A DNA stretch of 64,000 bases from Flavobacteriales bacterium (GTDB lineage: Bacteria; Bacteroidota; Bacteroidia; Flavobacteriales_F; PHOS-HE28), in NCBI GenBank assembly GCA_016788205.1, contig JAEUTA010000006.1, positions 62,001 through 126,000 on the forward strand, read 5' to 3'. The notes below the pieces were generated by a model, which was not told where the DNA came from, did not search any database, and worked only from the letters and a program-made list of their open reading frames with translations. The position numbers and the translations under genes were made by a program. Position 1 is the stretch's first letter, and each line of letters starts with the position of its first letter. Below are positions 42,646 to 51,300 of the stretch, piece by piece.

Positions 42646-43934
42646 GGACCGCGATCTTGTGCATCGTCCTTGCACTGACCAGTGCGGCGCAAGCCCAAGT
42701 GCTCACTGCGGAAGAAGCCGTGCGCATCGCCGTGGAGCAGAACCATGGCATCCGCCTTTCCCGACTGGATGCGAAGAGCGCTGAGTTGATGAACAGCGCC
42801 GGTAACGCGGGCATGCTCCCCACGCTGGATGCTGTCGGCTCCTACTCCATCGACAACAGCAGCACGAAGCAGACCTTCTTCAGCGGTGAAACGCGCGAAG
42901 CCGATAACGCCGACCAGCGCGTGCTCGATGCCGCCGTGCAACTGAACTGGACCGTGTTCGATGGTCTGGCGATGTTCGCTGCGAAGGATCGGCTGGAAGC
43001 ACTGGAGCTGATCGGTCAAACGCAATTGCGCCAACAGATCGAAGCGACGACCTACGATGTGCTCGCAGCGTACTACCAACTCGTACAACTGCGCAAGGCC
43101 ATCACGGTGCAACGCGAAGGCGTCCGCATAAGCCGCGAACGCTTGAGCATCACCGAAACCGGCGAGCGCATCGGCAGCATGAGCGGCTTGAACCTCGTGC
43201 AGGCTCGACTGGACCTTAGCACCGACAGTGCGCTCGTCCTGGACCTGCAAGTACAGGAAGCGGTGACCGCATCGCGCTTGAACACCTTGCTCGGCCGCAT
43301 TGCATCAACACCCGTGGAAGTCGCCGCCGAAGTGCCCAACAGCGAAGCACTGGACCTGATGCAGATCCAGCAGGCGGCGCGTCAGGCGAACAGCACCTTG
43401 CAGCAAGCCCGGCAGCAACAGATCGCCACCGACCTCAGCGTGAAAGAGCTTCGCGGAACCCTGCTTCCTCAAGTGGACATCTTTGCGAACTATGGTTACA
43501 CGAAGAGCACCTCTGCTGTTGGCATCCTTCAGAGCAACCAAGCGCTCGGTCCCGACTACGGCGCGCGCATCAGCATCCCGCTCTTCCGTGGTTTCCAGAT
43601 GCGCAGCGCGGTGGAAGTGGCGAAACTGACGCGCGAACAAGCGGCCATCACCACGCAGCAAGCCGAGCTGAACCTGGAGGAGAGCATCCTCAACTCTTGG
43701 AACACCTACACCATGGCCAACCAACGCGTGTTGCTGGAAGAAGCGAACCTCACCGGGGCGCGCATGCAGAGCGATGTGGCACTGGAGAGCTACCGCATCG
43801 GATCGCTCTCTGCCGTGGAATTGCGCGATGTGCAATTAGGGCTGGTCAATGCCGAGCAACGCTTGCTGGTGGCGCGGTATGAAGCGAAGCTGGCCGAGTT
43901 GCAGTTGAAGTGGTTGAGCGGAAAGTTGGTCTGA
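42642..43934 (+). CDS. TolC-family outer-membrane efflux channel
   Basis: A 430-residue protein with a signal peptide ending AAQAQ. It has two OEP repeats of long alpha-helices separated by strands (LTAEEAVRIAVEQNHGIRLS near the start; LQQARQQQIATDLSVKELRG, then LLPQVDIFANYGYTKSTSAV in the second). The end is typical (QRLLVARYEAKLAELQLKWL). It forms the trimeric outer-membrane tunnel of the tripartite pump. Its ATG overlaps the RND stop (42642-42645), making it the last gene of the MarR-MFP-chimera-RND-TolC operon. A hairpin terminator follows about 50 bp downstream. Confidence 0.93.
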   Translation: MRTAILCIVLALTSAAQAQVLTAEEAVRIAVEQNHGIRLSRLDAKSAELMNSAGNAGMLPTLDAVGSYSIDNSSTKQTFFSGETREADNADQRVLDAAVQLNWTVFDGLAMFAAKDRLEALELIGQTQLRQQIEATTYDVLAAYYQLVQLRKAITVQREGVRISRERLSITETGERIGSMSGLNLVQARLDLSTDSALVLDLQVQEAVTASRLNTLLGRIASTPVEVAAEVPNSEALDLMQIQQAARQANSTLQQARQQQIATDLSVKELRGTLLPQVDIFANYGYTKSTSAVGILQSNQALGPDYGARISIPLFRGFQMRSAVEVAKLTREQAAITTQQAELNLEESILNSWNTYTMANQRVLLEEANLTGARMQSDVALESYRIGSLSAVELRDVQLGLVNAEQRLLVARYEAKLAELQLKWLSGKLV

Positions 43935-43987
43935 GGCCCCCACAACACCACTCCCGCTGCCTTTGGCAGCATCCTTCAAGAACGACA

Positions 43988-44013
43988 GAGGCGCCAGCAT
44001 GAGCTGACGCCTC
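43988..44013 (+). terminator. Hairpin terminator of the efflux operon
   Basis: GAGGCGCCAGC (43988-43998), loop ATGA, GCTGACGCCTC (44003-44013): an 11-bp stem with a single C-A mismatch, followed by CATCAAAAAAG. On the minus strand the flanking T-run favours termination too, so it may serve both the TolC gene and the convergent SRPBCC gene. Confidence 0.7.
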
Positions 44014-44097
44014 CATCAAAAAAGCGTGTGGCGCGGGCAACCAATTCGTTGAAGTACCACCAAACCCCAGCGGTGCCACCCACGCCACACTAGCTCA

Positions 44098-44577
44098 TCA
44101 GGCCGCCTGTGCGCGGCTCAGTTCTTCGGCCACACGTTTCACGCCAACGAGACGCTCAACCCAATTCCTTCCCGCTTCCCGCGCACGACGCGCCGCATGC
44201 GGAAGTCCTTCAAAATCACCCTGCCAGAATTCCAGGCGTGTTCGTTCATCTGATTCCGGGATCACATGGAGGTCCACGGTCGTTCGGCTGGCTGGTTCAT
44301 CGGGGAGATCATTCCCCACGTCGTAATGGGAGTAGCGCAACCGTTCACCCGGGAAAACCGTGAGCACGGTTCCTTCCGCAGCCACCAAGCTGGTTCCAAC
44401 ATCATCCCGTTTCAGCCATTGGAAGTGCTTGCCCCGCTGCAATTCACCCTGCAACCACCACGACATCGAAAGGTGGGTCAGCTTCGGATCGCTCAATGCC
44501 GCCCACACGAACTCCGCCGGGGCGTCCACGATCAACGTGCGCCGCACATTGGTATCGTCCTTCGTGTTGTTCATCAT
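44098..44577 (-). CDS. SRPBCC (AHSA1-like/START-fold) protein
   Basis: A 159-residue protein from MMNNTKDDTNVRRTLIVDAP. The Met-Met pair gives two adjacent possible starts; the longer frame upstream to 44706 is not family-like. It has AHSA1-type landmarks: RRTLIVDAPAEFVWAALSDP, LTHLSMSWWLQGELQRGKHF, GTVLTVFPGERLRYSHYD and a long C-terminal helix (HAARRAREAGRNWVERLVGV). These proteins bind hydrophobic ligands in a helix-grip pocket; many bacterial members have no assigned role and act in the cytoplasm. An 18-bp perfect palindrome lies about 100 bp upstream. Confidence 0.82.
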   Translation of the reverse strand: MMNNTKDDTNVRRTLIVDAPAEFVWAALSDPKLTHLSMSWWLQGELQRGKHFQWLKRDDVGTSLVAAEGTVLTVFPGERLRYSHYDVGNDLPDEPASRTTVDLHVIPESDERTRLEFWQGDFEGLPHAARRAREAGRNWVERLVGVKRVAEELSRAQAA

Positions 44578-44675
44578 GCCTCGTTCGCGACACGATCCGT
44601 GCCGCACTAAGGCAACGCGAATAGCCTGCCACGCGTGCATGCGAACTGTTAAGGAACGTGAACATGCGCGTCCTG

Positions 44676-44693
44676 CTGTCAGTCGACTGACAG
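44676..44693. promoter_or_regulatory. Perfect 18-bp palindrome upstream of the SRPBCC gene
   Basis: CTGTCAGTCGACTGACAG is fully self-complementary without a spacer, 99-116 bp before the SRPBCC start and between it and the terminator of the next minus-strand gene. Such a spacerless palindrome is a candidate operator for a dimeric regulator; no regulator gene is adjacent. Confidence 0.4.
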
Positions 44694-44705
44694 GATCACA
44701 TGCCA

Positions 44706-44735
44706 CAGAGCCCTTCGGGGTTCCAAAGGGCTCTG
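44706..44735 (-). terminator. Hairpin terminator of the secreted PPC-like gene
   Basis: CAGAGCCCTT (44706-44715), a 10-base loop, AAGGGCTCTG (44726-44735): a perfect 10-bp stem 19 bp after the minus-strand stop codon at 44754. There is no clear T-run, so efficiency is uncertain. Confidence 0.55.
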
Positions 44736-44753
44736 CACTCGGGCGAGTTCGTG

Positions 44754-45908
44754 TCAGTTCCGCACCACCGATATCCGATCCCGGACGCCATCCGGCGTGA
44801 TGATCTCGATGCTATAGACACCAATAGGATGTCCGGACAGATCCAGTTGTTGCTGATCGATGCTGATCCTGCCTTGTTCCACCACGCGTCCCGTACGCTC
44901 GATCACACGGAACGAACTTCCCATCGCTGCACCCGAGACCGTCACTAGGCCATCGGTCAGCGTTGGACGTACCGCTATCGACGAACGTTCTGTTCCATGC
45001 AGTCCAGTACCCGTGTCGCCTGTCACACAGACGGTGAACTCAGGAGCGATGGCGAGCGATGTGTAATAGTGGAACACGCGGAAACGATAGGTGCTTCCCA
45101 CTTCCAAGCCTTCGGCCTCGATGGTTTCGGAGTCTTCCGCCAGACCTGCATCCGCACACGCGATCGGAGTGGTCACCGAGCAATCGCTACCGAAGAGTTC
45201 GATCACGGCATCCAGATCACCTGGCAGTCCATTCACTTGGATGGTGTGCTCCGAACCGGTAGCTACGAACGAGAACCAGACATCGTCGTTGGGGTTCCCT
45301 GTCGCTCCGTTACACTCTGAAGCAGGGAACGAGAACGTTGCATGCTCCACGCTTCCATCCACCGGCTCGCAAACGGTGTTCACCGTCAGGGAGATGGCGT
45401 TCGCGCAATCATCATTCGCCGGGCCGGGAATGCAGGTGGCCGCACTGAACTCCACCGTGTATTGGCCACCGGATGGTGTGCATTGAATGGGCAGATAATA
45501 CGTGCCTGCTGGCAGGTTGAACCATTGGATACCGAACTGACCGTTCGGGCAGAGGATCCCGAAATTCGCATAGCTGAAATAGATGGGAACATCGGCAGGA
45601 CATGTGGCGGTGATGAAGTTCCACATGTTGGTGGCAGGCAGCGGTGTGCCACAGAAAAGCACGGAAACGTTGCTGCACTCGGTGGTGGTGAAGGCCTCCC
45701 AAACGGTGGTCGCATTCGGGGTGGTCATCAGGGCACTTCCAGCGACACCATCATTCGTGGTCGTAGCCCCGGTGCGCGTACCAGTACGGGTCACGCTCGA
45801 ACCGATCGATAGGTCGAAGGGAGTGACCGCCGAACACTGATCGTTGGGTGGTTGGGCGGTCGCTGCGATGGTGATGCACAGGAGAAAGACCGTGGTAAAG
45901 GCGCGCAT
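44754..45908 (-). CDS. Secreted protein with two PPC-like domains and a T9SS-like tail
   Basis: A 384-residue protein starting MRAFTTVFLLCITIAATAQ, a clean signal peptide; the frame extends 19 codons upstream without signal character. Two similar beta-sandwich domains follow, each opening with P-x-N-D-x-C (PPNDQCSAVTPFDLSIGSSV and PANDDCANAISLTVNTVCEP), with matching endings GGQYTVEFSAATC and APEFTVCVTGD. This is the arrangement of PPC-like adhesive or calcium-binding domains in Bacteroidota secreted proteins. The last 75 residues resemble a T9SS domain (IAVRPTLTDGLVTVSG, VIERTGRVVEQGRI, GVYSIEIITPDGVRD), with RPT in place of YPN. Its function is unknown, probably surface-exposed. Confidence 0.72.
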   Translation of the reverse strand: MRAFTTVFLLCITIAATAQPPNDQCSAVTPFDLSIGSSVTRTGTRTGATTTNDGVAGSALMTTPNATTVWEAFTTTECSNVSVLFCGTPLPATNMWNFITATCPADVPIYFSYANFGILCPNGQFGIQWFNLPAGTYYLPIQCTPSGGQYTVEFSAATCIPGPANDDCANAISLTVNTVCEPVDGSVEHATFSFPASECNGATGNPNDDVWFSFVATGSEHTIQVNGLPGDLDAVIELFGSDCSVTTPIACADAGLAEDSETIEAEGLEVGSTYRFRVFHYYTSLAIAPEFTVCVTGDTGTGLHGTERSSIAVRPTLTDGLVTVSGAAMGSSFRVIERTGRVVEQGRISIDQQQLDLSGHPIGVYSIEIITPDGVRDRISVVRN

Positions 45909-45926
45909 GTGATGGGATATTGGCCG

Positions 45927-45957
45927 CAAAGCTGCACGCCCATCATCGCTGCCGCAA
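45927..45957 (-). promoter_or_regulatory. Possible Bacteroidota-type promoter of the PPC-like gene
   Basis: On the minus strand TTG (45957-45955), 20 bases, then CAGCTTTG (45934-45927), one mismatch from TAnnTTTG. The spacing is right and the start codon lies 18 bases downstream. Confidence 0.4.
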
Positions 45958-46009
45958 GAGAACAATAGTTACCTGAGGCGTGCGGCAGGACCAAGCACCT
46001 CCCCGACGA

Positions 46010-48313
46010 TCAGAACGGATAACCGATGGCGATGTTGAGCACCAGGTTATCGAAGACCTGTGGGCGCTGATCATCGAACACCCAGCGATCGCCTTGTGGC
46101 AGTTCGGGCCTGCGGAGCGGCGTTGCGAGGTCCAGACGGATCACGATGACCTCCGGATCGATGCGCAAGCCGAAACCAGCACCCACCGCGAGCTCATTCA
46201 CGGCGTTCTGCCAGCGGAACTCACCAGCGGGACGCTGAGGATCATCCTGCTGCAACCACACATTGCCCGCATCGGTGAAGAGCGCACCCTTGACGATGCC
46301 CGAGATGGGGAAACGGTACTCGACGTTCAGTTCGAATTTGATATCGCCCACCTGATCCACCAGGAACGAAGAGTTCCCCTCCCCGCTTCCGTTCCGTTCG
46401 GGATCGTAGCTACCCGGACCCACACTACGGGCGCGGAAGGCGCGAAGACTGTTCGTTCCTCCACTGAAGAACTGTTTCACATACGGTACCGTACTGCTGT
46501 TGCCGTAGGGATGAGCGGAGGCCGCAAGGACACGTGTCGCCAGTTGCGATCCGTTCCTTCCCAAGCCCTGGAACCAACGGCCTTCCACACGAAAGCGCAC
46601 ATATTGCGCGTAGCGTTCGCCGAACAGGCGATAGCCATCCTCCGTCCGTGGGCCCTCCACCGCACTGGAGACGAGCGAGGTGAGACCACCGGCTTCATCA
46701 GCCCCGATGCTGAACATCCACCAGTCGCGATCCGCCTTGCCCTGTTGGTTGGTACGGGTGTACGTGTAACCCACGCCGATGATGAACTGCTCCTCGAAGC
46801 TGCGCCGGATGGACGGGTTCAGGCCCAGGAACGCGTTGAACTGGTCACTGGTGTAATAGAGGTTGTTGTAGCTCACCTCCGGAACGCGCACATCATGCCA
46901 CACGAACCGGTTCTGGCGCCATACATAACTGTAGCCAAGGTTCGCCGACTCCAGTCCATACAAACCGATGCGGCGGAACAGACCATAACCCAGATCGATG
47001 CGCGTGGTGGGTGCGAACTGCCGTGTGGACTTCAGCCGACCCAGTAACAACAAACGCGGAATGCTGAGCGCGGTCTTCGCGCTGATCTCGTAGGCATTCG
47101 TACCCTTTCCCGCCCCAGCCAACTGCGTTTCGAATCGTCCGCTCAGGTCGGCGGTGAACACCTCGGCACCGCGGAACAGGTCCCGGTCGCGCCAGCCGAC
47201 CTTCAGCCCCGGCCCAGCGAAATTGTTGCTCTTGCTGATGGCGTTGAGCTCCGAGAAGAGCGAGAAGCGTTCCTGCGGCGTGAGGATCACATCGGCGTTC
47301 AGCACGCCTGCACGCAGGGTATCATCCGTCAGATCCACCGCAACGGAGCCGAACACGCCATAGCTCGCGAGGTATTGACGTGTAGCATCCAACCTGCGCT
47401 GGGAGAAGTAGCGCCCGGGTTGGATGAAGACACCGCGTGTGATCGTATGTGGCCGGTACATGCCGAGGTAGTCGATGTACCAAAGGCTGTCCACCTTTGT
47501 CGTATCGGTCGGTGGCAGAAGGTCGTCGTGGTCTCCGTGCACATGGACCGATCCGATGGTGTAGCGCCGACGTTCGTTCGCACCCGCTTCGCCTTTCACA
47601 CGCAAGCGCAGGTCCACCTGATGATCGCCAACGCTCGTATCGGCCGCGAATTCCAGCAGATCAGCGTTCATGCGATAGAACCCCGCATTGCGCAAGCCGT
47701 CCGCCACACGTGCACGTTCGTTGACGAGCGCGGCCAGGTGATACGGTTGTTCGGCCTTCAATGTGCTGGCCCCTTGTGCCCTGCCGATCCTGCGGTACAA
47801 CGAATCACGCGACGCGAGCGCCGTATCCCCATACAGGATGGTGCGCATGCGGTGTACGCGGCCCGGCTCCACGGTGAAGACCAGCTCCGCCTTGCCTCCC
47901 TTCCGGATCACTTCATGCGTGGTCCGCGCGCTGAAATAACCCCGGTTGTTCATCCGGTTGGACATCGCTGCATCGATATCCTTCGCTGGAACCTGATCCA
48001 GATAGACCGGTGCCGTGGCGATCTTGTACTTCAACAAGTGCCGCAAACCCTTACCCTTTCGTTTGGGCTCGCCGGTCATGTTGTACAACGCGACAAGTGG
48101 TCTGAAGCCGAAGAGACCTTCGTTCGGTTGAGGGGTCACCACATCCATCAGCTCGAGCTCGGCCGACTTGGCGTCCGCCTCCGGTACTTGCGCGAACTGC
48201 ACCGTATAACCGGTGAACAACGGGCGTTCAACGGTGGCATACTTCGTTCCGGTACATGCCGTCAGCACCATCGCGATACCTGAAAGGATGCTATGTCGTG
48301 TAGCCCGGTTCAT
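46010..48313 (-). CDS. tamL: TamL: lipoprotein BamA/TamA-family outer-membrane insertase
   Basis: A 767-residue protein starting MNRATRHSILSGIAMVLTAC, with Cys20 in a lipobox. POTRA-like repeats follow from about 35 to 330 (KYKIATAPVYLDQVPAKDID, NNRGYFSARTTHEVIRKGGK, LRNAGFYRMNADLLEF). A 16-strand Omp85 barrel completes it, with the conserved pattern FFSGGTNSLRAFRARSVGPG (the VRGF/Y-type loop-6 region, here LRAF) and a final strand ending IAIGYPF. In Bacteroidota the TamA homologue is a lipoprotein (TamL) paired with TamB; this gene overlaps tamB (ATGA at 48310-48313), which matches. The pair is thought to move phospholipids or outer-membrane proteins between the membranes. Confidence 0.85.
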   Translation of the reverse strand: MNRATRHSILSGIAMVLTACTGTKYATVERPLFTGYTVQFAQVPEADAKSAELELMDVVTPQPNEGLFGFRPLVALYNMTGEPKRKGKGLRHLLKYKIATAPVYLDQVPAKDIDAAMSNRMNNRGYFSARTTHEVIRKGGKAELVFTVEPGRVHRMRTILYGDTALASRDSLYRRIGRAQGASTLKAEQPYHLAALVNERARVADGLRNAGFYRMNADLLEFAADTSVGDHQVDLRLRVKGEAGANERRRYTIGSVHVHGDHDDLLPPTDTTKVDSLWYIDYLGMYRPHTITRGVFIQPGRYFSQRRLDATRQYLASYGVFGSVAVDLTDDTLRAGVLNADVILTPQERFSLFSELNAISKSNNFAGPGLKVGWRDRDLFRGAEVFTADLSGRFETQLAGAGKGTNAYEISAKTALSIPRLLLLGRLKSTRQFAPTTRIDLGYGLFRRIGLYGLESANLGYSYVWRQNRFVWHDVRVPEVSYNNLYYTSDQFNAFLGLNPSIRRSFEEQFIIGVGYTYTRTNQQGKADRDWWMFSIGADEAGGLTSLVSSAVEGPRTEDGYRLFGERYAQYVRFRVEGRWFQGLGRNGSQLATRVLAASAHPYGNSSTVPYVKQFFSGGTNSLRAFRARSVGPGSYDPERNGSGEGNSSFLVDQVGDIKFELNVEYRFPISGIVKGALFTDAGNVWLQQDDPQRPAGEFRWQNAVNELAVGAGFGLRIDPEVIVIRLDLATPLRRPELPQGDRWVFDDQRPQVFDNLVLNIAIGYPF

Positions 48314-51300
48314 TCCTTCTTCGACCTGTCGTTCCCGGCATCCTGCTGCTCGCGTTCCAACTTCTCTTCAGCCTCTTTCCGCTCATGGGCTACTTTGCGG
48401 CCGCTGGCTCGTGCGCGGTCGTTCTCTTCGAAGTCCTTCGTGAACATGAACGCGACCCCGCTGTTGGTGATCTCACCATCGTACAGATCATAGGAGTTCT
48501 CGTGGAAGCCACGGATGCGGAAACGCCCATCCGGTGTGAGATCGTACAGGATGGCGTACTGCGCTGCGCGTGTGTTGCTCACATTGCTCACCTGACTGCT
48601 CTGTTCATCCACACCAACGCTGCCTCCCACCTCGAAGCTCAGGCGGTCGTTGAGCACGCGCTTGCTTACGCGATAATCGAGGGATGTGCGCTGGTAACTG
48701 CTCTGACCGCTCACCTGATCGTAGGTGTTCACCCCCAGTGAGATGTCCACTCCTTTCAGGTAGCGGCCGGTGAGCTTGTTCATCTGGTCCGTCAGCAGGC
48801 CGTTCACGGAATTGCGCGCCGCGCTGGTAGCGATACCGCTGCTGGGGTCGCCACCGCTGCCTTCATCCTGGATGAAACTGTTCAGTACGAGCAACCCGAA
48901 CACCTGCCTGTTCAACTCCTCCGCATTCCCTTGCTGGGCCAGTTGGTTCAGTTTGTCGTTCACCTTCGGGAACGTATTCCGGATCTGTTTGTCCAGATCG
49001 ATCCCGAAACCGATGTCCGGCGCGCTCATGCTGCCGTTGATGTTGATCATCACATCGAAGGGCAGTGGTTGTTGCAGGCGGTTGCGTTCAGCATCCAGCA
49101 TCGTGTTGCCGGTCGCGACGAGCGCATAAGGGGCTGTCTCCGATCGGAACCGCGCCTGCAGGCCCATCTCGGCCTTCACGGGATCGCCGCTCCAGCGGAC
49201 CGACCCGCCCTTCACCAATTCGAAACGCTTCTTCACCAGGCCGTACAGATCCAACGTGTACTCGCCGCGTTCCACCACGAACGGACCGCTCAAGTACATG
49301 GCAGCGCCCGGCACGTAGCGGAAGGTGAGGTCCGCTTCACCGCTCACCGTGGCCTGGTCGCCAGCAGCGGGGTCGAGCACGATGGCGAACTCGGCCTCTT
49401 TGTCCGCCGTGATGTGCAGGTCAAGCTCAACACCGGGCAGCAAGGCCTCCAACGAATCGCGCAGCGCTGCGGCATCGCCGTTAAGGGCCAGCGTATCCAC
49501 CGCATAGAGATCATCGGTGAAGACAACGATACCCTCGTTGCTGATTAGTTCCACGGTTGTGCCTGGTAGCACCACGCTGAATCGGGTGCCCGTCAAGACC
49601 CCCACATCCCCGTTCACCTTGGGACGTTTCGCCAGGCCCTGCGCACGCAGATCGATACGTGCGAAGAGGTCACCGAAGAACTGTGGGTTCTGTTCGATGG
49701 TGCTATTGACGAGTTGGAAGCGATCGGTACGTACACGCAGATCCAGGCGTGGCTCCGTGGATGATGAAGTGATCACATCCCCATCCAGGCGGAAGGCATT
49801 TCCCAGACTATCCAGCAATTCGAAACCATCGAAGTGCAGGCCGGCATCCGTCAACGTCAGCGTTTCATCCGCCAGTGTATAGGTCGCACCGGTCATCACC
49901 ACACCTACGCGCGCCTGCTTGAAGTGCATGCGGCCGGTCGTGTTCGTGCGCCCACTTTGCTCCCGGTGTTCCATCGTTCCATCCAGCCCACCGGAGAGCT
50001 CGTAGAGGTATTCGTTCACGAACGGTTTCAGGAAACTCACGTCCTCCAGGTCGATCGCTGCCATGGCGTGCAGCCGCTCCGGGGTCTTGTCCACTTTCGC
50101 ATCGAGGCGGTTCGTCGAGCGCGACAAGGTGGCGCGGCCTTGGAAACGATCGGCCGCTTCACCGGTGAGGTCGACATCAAGGGAACCCAATTGCGTGTTG
50201 AGCAGGTACAGGTCGTCGATGGTGAGATCCGCGAGCATGCGCGCCGCATCGCCGATCGGAACGTCCACCGTGCCGTTCATTGTTCCATCGGCCATGGGGA
50301 ACGTATCCGGTGTGCTGATGATGTTCGCCAGTGTCGCGATCCGGAAGCCCTCCAATTCGATGCGCACCACTTCACCGGGTGTGTTGATGGCGATACGTTC
50401 CAACGAGTCGCTCAAGATCAGATGGCTGGCCACCGCGCGATCCTTGGCAAGCAACAACCTGTTCCGCTCGTCAACATCCCAGTCGCGGCCATCGAGGACA
50501 AGACGCGGACTGAACTTCAGGAGCATCTCATTCCCGTTCTGCACGGCCTCCACCCCGATGCGGTAGCGGTCCACTTCTTCTTCGGTGATCCGCAGGGCGA
50601 CAGCCAAGTCACCACCCGAACCCGAGGCATCGATCGCCAGACCTTCCACCGCATAGGAACCTTGTGCGAGCCGTTCCGAAGAAAGCCCCGCTTTCAATGT
50701 CGCGCCTTTCGCATCCACCACCAACGCGGTGGACCGCACCTCCAGACTATCGTAGAGCAGGTAGGGCAGCACGAGATCGGCGCTCAGTTCATCCTTCGTG
50801 CCGTCGTAATGCGCCTCCAGCTTTTCCAGGTCGATGGCATGCAGCCCCGGCACAAGCATATCCGTAAGCCATTCGGTGCGCTTCAGATCGAGCACCAGGT
50901 CCAGGCGCTCACCCTCCACCACATGGTAGATGGTATCCGTGGTCAGGAAACTCCGGCCCTTCTCCACGGCTCGCACCAGCAAGGTGTCCATGCCGATGTT
51001 GGCATCGAAGGTCAGATCGATCGCATCACTACGGATGTTCGCCGATGTGGAATCACTGCCCAGATAGGCTTGTGCATAGAGCTTTTCGAACATGAACCGC
51101 TCGCTCCCACTTTCGAGGCGTGTGCTATCCATGTCCATGATGAAGCCTCCATGCATGGCCGTGTCCAGCGCGATGCAGCCCTGCCATTCGCCGATCACGG
51201 CAAGTTCGTTCGGGGTGAAGCCGAGCGCATGGAGATCGGCGCGTGCGATCGACAGGTCCACACCGGCTTTGATGCTATCTCCTTTCTCGGGCCATGTGCC

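Noticed and set aside
39445..42675. 1,076-codon antisense open frame under the RND pump gene
   Set aside because: Asp/His/Arg-rich low-complexity shadow; the plus strand encodes an intact RND permease.
44014..44097. Possible tRNA-like folded segment after the efflux operon
   Set aside because: I could not form a cloverleaf with a T-loop consensus or acceptor stem; only the terminator hairpin is convincing.
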